Shown: piece after piece, positions 55,899 through 64,000 of the stretch
Layout: each line of letters begins with the position of its first letter
Numbering within the stretch: the first letter of the stretch is position 1
Source of the DNA: Botryosphaeria dothidea
Lineage: Eukaryota; Ascomycota; Dothideomycetes; Botryosphaeriales; Botryosphaeriaceae
Length of the DNA: 64,000 bases
Reading direction: 5' to 3'
NCBI GenBank assembly: GCA_011503125.2
Contig: WWBZ02000016.1
Coordinates: 1,922,001 to 1,986,000 of the forward strand
Translations under genes and position numbers: made by a program
Notes under the pieces: generated by a model
What the model was told of the DNA's origin: nothing
Databases searched by the model: none
Seen by the model: only the letters and a program-made list of their open reading frames with translations

Positions 55899-57109
55899 AT
55901 GGCTACTTCTTTACCCAAGACAATGAGAGCTGCGCGGCTTACGAAGGTATGTAAAACTTCAACCTCTTCTCCAAAATCCAAATTCTGACAGATCTCGGAG
56001 TCTACAGTTCTCCCAGCAGTATGAGCTTCAGGAGATTCCAGTTCCTGAAATTGGCGACAACGACTTGCTGGTCAGAGTTGGCGCGGCCGGGTTCTGCCAT
56101 ACAGACTACCAGGTGTGGGAAGGCGTCTACCAGTCCGCTTTGCCGATAACGCCTTCTCATGAGCCTGTCGGAACGGTCGTGGCAGTGGGCAGGCAGGCAG
56201 CTAAACAGAACTGGCACGCTGGCCAGCGCGTGGGTGTGCTTAACTTCAGGCATGCCTGCAGGACTTGCTCCGGGTGCAAAATGTTTAAGGAGGGTCCCGA
56301 ATCCGAAAGGCCAAATATCGTTCTCTGCCAAAAGAAGGAGATGGCTGGTATTTCCCACGACGGAGGGTTTGCAGAGTACATGGTCGCGGATGCGGAAACT
56401 ACGTCGTTGCTACCCGACGAGTTACCTTTCGAGCAAGCAGCGCCGTTGATGTGTGCCGGAGTAAGTGTCGCCTATTGAACAAACATCATCGAAAGTTCGA
56501 AATTGAACCTTGTGTCTGTCACAGGCCACCGTGTGGAGCGGCATAAAGTCCGCGGAGCTCCCAGCCGGTGCGCCCGTCGCTGTGATTGGCATCGGCGGCC
56601 TCGGACAGCTCGCGATCCAGTTCCTCAAGGCTTTGGGACACCCGACTGTCGCCATTGACAATCGGCCGGAAGGTCTTGCGCTCGCGAAAGATCTGGAGTC
56701 CGTCGCACTGCGTGCGGATGCTACCGTCGATTACAACAGCGATGACGCAGTGCAGCAGGTTCTCCGCTTCGCAGAGGACGACGGCGGCGTGGCTGGCACC
56801 ATCGTTTGCACGGATGGTGTGCAGGTGACGGAGTGGTCCCTCAAGATTCTGCGTCCGCGTGGCGTTTCTGTGCCCCTCGGACTACCACCTGCTGGCTTTC
56901 ACTTCAGCGCGTTTGATCTGGTTTTCAAGGAGCTTACGGTCCGGGGAAGCTTGGTGGCAAACAAGAAGCTCGTTGATGAGATGATGGAGGTCGTTTCGAA
57001 GCATGGTGTTTGGTCCTACGTCACAACAGTGAAATTTGAGGACGTTCCAAGACTGCCCGAGTTGTACATGGACAAGCATCTCAAGGGCCGCCTCGTGGTG
57101 AAGATGTAG
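55899..57109 (+). CDS. Zinc-dependent alcohol dehydrogenase (MDR family)
   Basis: Three exons, 55899-55946, 56008-56460 and 56525-57109, all phase 0, give 361 aa. Catalytic-zinc residues are C45 (FCHTD), H66/E67 (SHEP) and C164 (MCAG). The structural-zinc lobe has C99, C102, C105 and C122. The last spacing is 16 residues instead of the usual 7, so this loop is enlarged. The coenzyme motif is GIGGLGQLA (188-196) in a Rossmann domain. The protein is closest to propanol-preferring/AdhP-type fungal alcohol dehydrogenases that oxidise primary alcohols with NAD(P). It lies in a row with the regulator, the EthD-like and the DUF1989 genes. Identity is firm at family level. Confidence 0.87.
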
Positions 57110-57432
57110 CCTTAGGAGTGGTTGAAGTACCGCCAGCAGATAGTTTGGGGATGTTTGGCCTTTGATTTCTTCTGGCAGTGGATACTTGAAAGCAATGTCT
57201 GTAGATTGATGAGGTTCTGATAGAAGTGGGATAAACGTGCTGCTTTAGTTGCCCTCGTCTATCTATTTTCGGAAGCTCATGCCGATCTCCGCCTTAAAGC
57301 CGGAGGCTGCTTGGCTATATGTACTAAGCGCAGTCCTGGCTTGATATATATAAGAAGTGAACAAAACATAGCAAGGACGCTCCTCGAGCACTCGATCTCA
57401 CAGAACCAACCTCCACAGAAGCGCTCCCAAAA
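57110..57432. other. Intergenic: upstream of the DUF1989 gene
   Basis: 323 bp with a TATA box and a CTCCG-N9-CGGAG inverted repeat at about 57286-57304. This may be a binding site for a zinc-cluster-type factor. Confidence 0.45.
57345..57353 (+). promoter_or_regulatory. TATA box of the DUF1989 gene
   Basis: TATATATAA, 80 bp upstream of the ATG at 57433. Distance and sequence fit a core promoter element. Confidence 0.5.
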
Positions 57433-58503
57433 ATGTCCGCAGACTACGAGCAAGAGCCCCCACCGGCCTACCAAGCCACCAGCCCCAACTCCCCCCTCCA
57501 CATCAACCGCGCCCTCTACTCCGCCATCGCCTCCGCCAGCGCTGCGCCGGGCACCCGCCGCCTGGCCCAGCACATCACGATCGCGCCGCGCACGGCCGAG
57601 GCGTGGAGCGTGCCGGCGCGCAGCGTGTGCCGCGTCTCGACGCCGGAGGGCCCGCAAGTCGGCGACCTCAACGTGTGGAACGCGCACAGTCCGCGCGAGC
57701 ACATGTGGACGGCGCGGTCGCGCCAGCTGCACTCGAGCCATCTGCGCAAGTTCGACCAGCTGTGGAGCCGGCTGCCGTACATGCGGCCGATGGCGACGGT
57801 TGTTGCGGTGAGTCGAAAGTCCCTGTGATTAGACTGCTCTTTTCCGGCGTCGAGGTGCTCACTGCGGGATAGAACACGCTTGAGGAGGGCCCGTTGGATG
57901 GGTGTGGTGGACGGGTGCATGATCTTCTCGGCACGCGGTGCGATCCGTACAGTGAGTGGGATGCAATTCTTCTGGCATCGTCGTCTGGGCAAGCAGTGCG
58001 CTGACATACTGCAACAAAAAGTCAACAAGATCTTGACTGGGAAGTCTTACGATCACCATTGTCACTCGAACCTGACGCGCGCAATCCTTCCGTTCGGAAT
58101 GACGGAAATGGATGTGCACGACAACGTCAACCTCTTCCAGCACACCGGGCTGAACAGTGACGACAAGTACTACATGTGAGAGCTCGTCCAGCACAAGCAC
58201 AGTAAAAGGTCGTGACCAAAAAACTGACCCAGTTTCTCCAGTCGCCCATGCCCGGCTGTTGCAAACGATGCGATTGAGTTCTTCGCCGAGATCGACCTGA
58301 TATTCGCCATATCGGCTTGCCCGGCGGGCGATGAGTCCAATTTCGGCTGGGGCGCCATGGCGGCCACGTGCCGGCCCCTTCAGGTCGAAGTGTTTGAGCT
58401 CGTTGATGAGGAAGAACTGTTGAAGGATTGGACTGCACCCGCCGTGGCAGACTATGATGGACTTCACGGCTTGAAGTTTCCTGCTGCCGCTCAGGAAGGT
58501 TGA
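57433..58503 (+). CDS. DUF1989 (urea carboxylase-associated type) protein
   Basis: Four exons, 57433-57807, 57873-57951, 58022-58175 and 58242-58503, give 289 aa. The conserved core VCRVSTPEGPQVGDLNVWNA, the GGRVHDLLGTRCDPY segment and SYDHHCHSNLTRAI match DUF1989. So do GMTEMDVHDNVNLFQHTG and FFAEIDLIFAISACPAGD. In bacteria DUF1989 proteins sit beside urea carboxylase genes, and some act on guanidine or related nitrogen compounds; the fungal role is not established. The conserved Cys, His and Asp residues suggest a metal site (inference). It is a neighbour of the alcohol dehydrogenase on the same strand and may be part of the same regulon. Confidence 0.82.
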
Positions 58504-59640
58504 GGGCCTTGAGTGAATTGACAGGGAATCTTGCGAGGAGCTTGTCATCTGGCTTCTCAAATGAGAAAATGCTATCTTAGTCTAGGTAGGGAGACAGAGA
58601 AGCCGTCACTAGGTGCGGCGGGAGACAGGGATTGAATTAAGTGTCTTTAACTACTTGGTTGACTGCCGAATGCTCCGCATGGCGAAGTGGATTCTTCGCC
58701 CCGAAGTCCTCAGAGATATAGTCGATCAGTTTGCCTTCCCACCACCCTTAGCCTGGCTGCGCTCCTAGCTGGAGGTTCTGCAGCTCTAGAGTTCGACACG
58801 CCGGTTGGGCCACGTCCGTGAACCTGTCGCGCGGGGCCGTGACGGCGAGCTCGCCAAGGTCATCGACGGTGCTCTGAAAGCCGGGCCGCAGCTGCGATCC
58901 AGAGCGGGGCCCATCCGCCGACATTCGGGGCTTTGATATCACTTCAGCCAGGTTTTGAGCCGTATCCGTCATCGAAATACTTTCTCTGTGCCTTTCAACA
59001 CTTCCAGTTGATCAAGGGAACTTATTCACTTCACATCGCTCAAAGATACTTCTGAAAGCATTTCGATCAATTTTCTCATCGGCACAACAAACTTACAGAG
59101 TCTGAGGCTGATAGACTATTCTTTAGCGACGAGAAATTTCTACATAGGCGTAAACCTTTGGACGGACGCTGTCGAATAGGGAAAGGGTGACCGCTACGCT
59201 GCTCTGGATCTGATTCATAGACTCCCCGCCCCTGCAATTGTTGAGCTGCGGGAACTTATGAGGAGTGACGATCAGTAGGGGTGGAATTCTTCCAAAGCCT
59301 ATCTTCATATCGCAGGCATGTATGGAGGTACTCTCTGGTTTTGATTGGCGTTTGGAGAAGGAGATGGCGGGGCCGTGGGTCAGGGATTAGAGGCGCACAG
59401 TACTGCGGAGTAAGGCATTCTTTTCCGGAAAGCCTTGGTGCAAGCGAATTCGTCACACGAAGTCCAAGAACTTCCTCGGTTCTTCTCTTCCATCGTGCCC
59501 GGCTTGACCGTTTGAGAAACGAGAAAAGAAGAGGAATAATACATTGGAAAGGACGAACGAAGATTAGGGTAATGGAATACGGACATATTCAATGCACGAC
59601 ACTGGCGATGTGCCAGGTCGATTTTCTCCACCGCCACAAT
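58504..59640. other. Intergenic
   Basis: 1.14 kb. A minus-strand frame at 58748-58972 codes 74 residues that look protein-like (begins MTDTAQNLAEVISKPR) but have no recognised relative; I give it only as a possibility. No other feature. Confidence 0.35.
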
Positions 59641-61030
59641 TCCCGCTCAGACGGAGGTCTACTTTCTTCCTTCATCGCGCTCTTTGTCACTTTCTCTGGA
59701 ACCTGCTTCTGGAGGCTTGCATGTTTCGTTTTGCATCTCCGCTTCTCTTCTTACAGACCTGAGGATGGACTTTACCACCAGCGACAAGCTATTCTCCGCA
59801 ATGCGGCCAGCGGAATTGGCCCACTTCATTGAGCCATGGGCCAGTACAATGGCAATGGACGCTTCCACATATGCCGAACTGAACACAAACGAGGATTAAA
59901 TCGTCAGGTAACGGGTTTGATGCAATCTCTAAAGAAGAAGATTTTAACGCTCAACAGTTTGTCTATGGCTAAAGAGCGAATTCCAGAATTATTCGTCAAC
60001 AAAGCTCCAACCAGTTTCCTCTTTCTTGCGGCCCCGAGAATTATATTTCTCCAAGAGGTGAACTATCCTTGGTATTCGGCGAACCGTTCAATTTCAGCCC
60101 CAAAAGGGTCGTTGTCAGATGGCTCTGTTAAATTCATCTACAGTAGGCACGAGTTCATGACTGTCCTGTCTTGTATTGAACAGCATCAGTTTTGCGCCGC
60201 AGACTCAAATTCAGACTCTGAGTGTGCTGCCTTGAGCCCTCGGCCCGGGATAGCTTACAGTGCATACGATGCGAGTCTATATTCTGTGTGGAGAACAGAG
60301 AATCAAAGAGCTGCCGTCCATTTCGCACTCTCAGAGATACGTAAGCGATACTTTGATAAATCTGGTCTTCACGCAGGGGGCCTCCTCACGTCTATCTCGG
60401 AGAATGAAGACAGGCAAGTATCAAGGCCCTCACACAGACAACCAATGGCAATTGGAGGTCCAGAGTCGGGCCAACGCCCCACTTGCCCTGCTGCAATGGC
60501 GAATGGTTGGACAAATAGTTGGACCGAGATCCAATTATCTTGCACAACGTCTACTTCGTCCAAATACAACCGCAGAATGGAACAGGTGCTACAACCAGAT
60601 ATGTGACATTTCTGTGCCAGGTTAGAACATTGTTGGAGTATCATGCTAACGATTCTCACAACAGAAAGTGAGAAGCAAGTATTATACATCTTTTAGTGTC
60701 TTCGGCCTCTGCATCACACTCATTGTCGACGGCACCTTAACTGTCCTCTCGTATACCCTGGAGCTTTTAGTCATAGCCATTCAAAGCTGCAGGAACACAC
60801 ATACCTACCAGCATCTCGAGTGGACGGTCAACGAGACGCTGCAGCTTCAACGCCTTGCCCATAAAGAGCTCGGCTGCGGGTCATGGCAAAAGACAAATGG
60901 GGTCGTACCAGTGACCAGAGCGGACGAAATGCTTGCTATAGTTGACGTCTTAGAGCCTGAGCACCCGAAGCCGGTGGCATCGTCAAGGGCCAAAGAGAAA
61001 AGCGCCGAGGGAGGAAATTCCAAAAAGTAG
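59641..61030 (+). pseudogene. Degraded fungal multipass membrane protein gene
   Basis: The pieces match a large, uncharacterised fungal membrane-protein family that is often misnamed as cytochrome P450 or formylmethionine deformylase-like. Blocks seen are DFTTSDKLFSAM (59767-59802), KFIYSRHEFMTVLSCIEQHQ with FC after it (60130-60195), DNQWQLEVQ (about 60440-60465) and YYTSFSVFGL (60680-60710). Last come EWTVNETLQLQRLAHKELG (about 60819-60875) and a PVTR end. The blocks lie in two frames: the central part in one, the QWQLEV part in another, with no intron that joins them between 60320 and 60400. A plausible intron lies at 60614-60664. The N-terminal membrane part cannot be joined cleanly. I read this as a frameshifted gene; a sequencing error is possible. 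Confidence 0.5.
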
Positions 61031-61618
61031 CGCGAATGTCATATCCAAGAAGTCTAAGTGAGCGGAGTTGATATGAAAAAGGCTTCGAAAAGCCCACAGA
61101 GACAGGCAAGGGACTGACCCCGTTCAGAAGATATGAAGCTCGCGATGGGCACTCTTGGTCCTAGGGTGAATTGCAGCGATGCATCTGACACTCGAAAACG
61201 ATTGAATGGCACTTGATGATAACATTAAACAAGGCAAAGCCCTGCTTCAGGAACTTACATCCCTCTTATATTCAAGCAAGGCTGAGACGATCTCAGACGT
61301 TACGAAGCCCCCCCCCCCCACCCCCCCCCCAAACTTGTGGCTCTCTCCGGCGCGTGGGGGCGGTTACGCAGCCACCTCATTTCTTTTCAGCCGATGCCGT
61401 AACCGGGCACGCCCTGATTGGACAGACAAATGATACACATGAGCGATTACTAAAGAAGGATTACTGCTTACATGCCAACTCAGTGTGCCTAATACCTCGA
61501 ACAGGCAGCAACACACGACAGGCCGATATTCTCTCCTGTCTTCAGAAACCGCTATTCTCTTATAGCCAGCTCTTACACAGTTCGAAGCAGTTTCTGGTGT
61601 CTTTCACAGAAACAAACT
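61031..61618. other. Upstream region of the second HET gene with a C-tract
   Basis: 588 bp. It contains C12-A-C10 at 61308-61330, about 290 bp upstream of the HET start. No gene. Confidence 0.5.
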
Positions 61619-63406
61619 ATGGATGACGTGCTGGGGTTTACATACCAACCTTTGACTGACCCCGATTCTCAGACACGGGTACTAGTCATATTTCCGGATC
61701 CTCCAGATGCCCCTCTACGCATTGGGATCGATGTCATGAACCTTGGCGAAAAGAACACTATCAACTATGACGCACTTTCATACACATGGGGAGAACCGAA
61801 CAATGATGCGGAGGTCGAGATTAGACTGAAACTTGAGCCGGAGATTCTGCGTACCCAGGAAGATGAAGCTTCGAATTCGAAGGATAAGAAGACTTCTCCT
61901 CAACAAAGTTCGCAGCAGACTCAGGAGACGAAAGGAATCCAGGACCCCAGCCGGTCCGAACCTCTCGCTATTGTTGAGAATTATTTTCCAATGCGTCGAA
62001 AACTCCGGATCAGTACCAATTTGGAGACGGCTCTCCGGCATCTCAGGCAGCCTGATTCCGCGTGGTGCGCATGGGCAGACGGAATTTGTATCAACCAAGA
62101 AGACGACGAAGAAAAGAGCCACCAGGTTCGACACATAGACCTCGTCTACAAGGGTGCCAAGTACGTAAGCATCTGGCTCGGAGAAAGCATGGACCAAAGC
62201 GAGCTTGCTGCGGATCTCTTGGATAAATATTCGAACTATCAACGCCATGATGGTGGCTGGTGTCGCGCGCGTGATGTTGATGATAAAAGATTTCTGGAGG
62301 AAACCCGCTCTTGGACAGATCACTGGGAGGCGTTATGTAAGCTCCTGCACCGGCCTTGGTTCAAGAGAAGATGGATCATCCAGGAGGCTGTTCTGGCCCG
62401 AGCACCTGTGGTCCTGTGCGGGAACAGAACCATTCCGTGGTGTAATCTTTCACAAGTATCAGAGCTTCTGCTCCGAGAATCAAAGTCAGGCTCCTTCATC
62501 CCCGTTTCCCAAGAGCTTCATTCAACGATTCACCTGATTTCAGCCATTCACGACATTCGCACCTTTATCGACAAAGGCGACCAACCCTCCGAATTAAACC
62601 TTGACCGGATCTGTTCCAGGTTCTTCTCATCACGCTGCCACGATTCACGGGACATTGTATACTCGCTCTTGTCTTTGCTCAAGGATGCAGATCGCCAAAG
62701 ACTGTTGCCAGATTACTCAAATTGCACCTCTGTGGAAGACGTCTTCGCCCAATGCTTCAAGATTATCGTAGACAACTCTCAGAGTCTAGACTTCATTTTT
62801 CGGGCAAAGCACTCACCATCTGCGGCCTTGGAGGGTGCCGAGACCTGGCTTCCCTGCCTGGGGGCTCATGCCAGGAAGTCCTGTCACTGTGGTACTTTGG
62901 GTCCCAAGGAGGGGATATACTCCTCATTACCAGACGCAGAAGATCGGGCCTCACTGTCAACAACTCCAGAGTACTACATTGAGAAGAACGGTGGCTCATT
63001 CACACTTGTCGCTTCAGGACATTTGTATTGCCCGATATTCTACGTTGGAAATGGGAAAATCAAATTGAATGAAGACCAAGACTTCACGGAGTTCCTCAAG
63101 ACGATCGATGCAAAGAAAGAGATGGAAGAATTTAACAAGACAATGAAAGAAATCAGTCCTAGGGTGGCGCGCCTTCCATTGGGAATAACAGAATGGTCGG
63201 CATTCTCCAATGGCCCGGCGCAGAAAGGAGACATAGTGTGTGTGCTGCTTGGATGTTCATCCCCAGTCGTTCTCAGACCTTTTGCACCTGGTACCCCGGA
63301 ATATTACCTTATATGTCTCGGTCAGGTTGGAGAGATCATGCAAGGAGAGTTCATGGACGTGTGTCTGAAGAATAGTATTCCACCGCAGAGGTTCCGGATT
63401 CATTGA
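61619..63406 (+). CDS. HET-domain protein
   Basis: Single exon of 595 aa. HET blocks are YDALSYTWGE (50-59), AWADGICINQEDDEEKSHQV (151-170), YKGAKYVSIWLGE (about 177-189) and HRPWFKRRWIIQEAVLA (about 244-260). Between the first two lies a low-complexity insert (about 65-120, Gln/Ser/Lys-rich) not found in the first HET protein of this window. The C-terminal 300 residues have only weak similarity to the usual HET C-terminal region (DIVYSLLSLLKDADRQRLLP, GLxDY-type). The gene has no introns, unlike the HET gene at 10.0-12.3 kb. Family firm, function inferred. Confidence 0.88.
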   Translation: MDDVLGFTYQPLTDPDSQTRVLVIFPDPPDAPLRIGIDVMNLGEKNTINYDALSYTWGEPNNDAEVEIRLKLEPEILRTQEDEASNSKDKKTSPQQSSQQTQETKGIQDPSRSEPLAIVENYFPMRRKLRISTNLETALRHLRQPDSAWCAWADGICINQEDDEEKSHQVRHIDLVYKGAKYVSIWLGESMDQSELAADLLDKYSNYQRHDGGWCRARDVDDKRFLEETRSWTDHWEALCKLLHRPWFKRRWIIQEAVLARAPVVLCGNRTIPWCNLSQVSELLLRESKSGSFIPVSQELHSTIHLISAIHDIRTFIDKGDQPSELNLDRICSRFFSSRCHDSRDIVYSLLSLLKDADRQRLLPDYSNCTSVEDVFAQCFKIIVDNSQSLDFIFRAKHSPSAALEGAETWLPCLGAHARKSCHCGTLGPKEGIYSSLPDAEDRASLSTTPEYYIEKNGGSFTLVASGHLYCPIFYVGNGKIKLNEDQDFTEFLKTIDAKKEMEEFNKTMKEISPRVARLPLGITEWSAFSNGPAQKGDIVCVLLGCSSPVVLRPFAPGTPEYYLICLGQVGEIMQGEFMDVCLKNSIPPQRFRIH

Positions 63407-63898
63407 GCTTCTTTGGCTTTAGGGATTACGGCCGAATTTCACAACTTATCGGTTTTCTCTTTTTTCCTAATCCTTGGACTACTTGAAAAATATACAGTGA
63501 TGCTATGTGTTGGAAATTGAGTTGTTTTGATTATTGTCTGGATTGATGGCATGTCTCCCGAGAGGGGTATGAGAGGGTGCCTGCTATATAGACTATTTGA
63601 CGCTAAACCCAATGCGGAGCATTCTGAGACGATATTTCCAACACTATGCCTGTAGGGGAGTGAGATAGCAATGCAAAGACTGTGTGAAGTGCCATAATCA
63701 AATGTACAATTCTGTATTTCAGCCCGTTCCGAAGACACGTGGGTAGGAAAGATTTCTTCCTTTCGTATACCCTCTCTAAGAGCTGATCGTTCTACCAGTG
63801 CATCATAGCAAGCTATCGAACACGGGCTGACGCGCCTTATCAAACTACCACTAGATGTTAACTCTCGTGAAATCGCTGAGAAAGAGGAAAATGCTTAC
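63407..63898. other. Intergenic: right edge
   Basis: A minus-strand frame at 63439-63843 contains protein-like stretches (YDALVERSALREGIRKEEIF) that could be the end of the partial gene to the right, but no clean exon join was found. Confidence 0.35.
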
Positions 63899-64000
63899 CC
63901 TGAAGTTTTGGCCGACATCCATCATCAACACTTCCTTATTAAATAGAACAAAGGAGTTTCCCGTATTCACCGTTTCTGGACCTGCTTCCGCTTCGAACAC
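63899..64000 (-). CDS. Partial exon of an unidentified gene running off the right edge
   Basis: From 64000 leftward one frame is open for 34 codons (FEAEAGPETVNTGNSFVLFN and on, ending GQNFR) while the other two have stops. It ends at a GTAAGC donor (63898-63893). This reads like a real exon. The product is not recognised; the rest lies outside the window. Confidence 0.4.

Overview
The window is nuclear DNA of a filamentous ascomycete (Pezizomycotina, probably a Dothideomycete; the class is an inference). The reasons are many short introns (about 45-70 bp) with GT-AG ends and CTAAC/CTGAC-type branch points, HET-domain genes, a PalC homologue, a SUR7-family protein and fungal-type transcription factors. 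There are no bacterial-type operons, ribosome binding sites or CRISPR arrays. Exon joins given below were worked out by eye from splice signals, reading frame and protein-family continuity; none was tested by transcript data.

Left two thirds (about 1-41.6 kb): a gene-dense, GC-rich housekeeping compartment. In order it holds a Tpa1/Ofd1-type prolyl hydroxylase (-), a nucleolin-like protein gar2/NSR1 (-), ALG6 glucosyltransferase (+), COX17 (-) divergent from RanGAP/RNA1 (+), a HET-domain gene (+), a DUF5872-HVA1 protein (+), a cysteine-rich protein (+), a SUR7-family protein (-), two unrecognised proline/serine-rich proteins (- and +), an APC-family amino-acid/GABA permease (+), an SH3BGR-like thioredoxin-fold protein (+), a six-exon bZIP factor (-), a lysophospholipid acyltransferase (+), PalC (-), a complex I 12 kDa subunit (-) and a small cysteine-containing protein (-). 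The jobs are ribosome biogenesis, N-glycosylation, respiratory chain assembly, nuclear transport, pH signalling and membrane homeostasis.

Right third (about 41.7-64 kb): an accessory compartment with lower gene density and several damaged genes. It holds an ankyrin-type protein with a SesA/STAND-like N-terminus (one suspicious in-frame TGA), an ankyrin-type remnant on the opposite strand, a frameshifted membrane-protein gene and a second HET-domain gene. Between them lies a possible catabolic cluster at 49.0-58.5 kb: a short-chain dehydrogenase (-), a C2H2/Fungal_trans regulator (+), an EthD-like protein (+), a GFA-type zinc enzyme (-), a zinc alcohol dehydrogenase (+) and a DUF1989 protein (+). 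The GFA gene is split into five exons, two of them 26 bp, and has one GC-AG intron, so simple ORF scanning misses it.

The strongest unexplained non-coding signal is a cluster of eight exact AGCCCAC copies in 241 bp between the nucleolin-like gene and ALG6.
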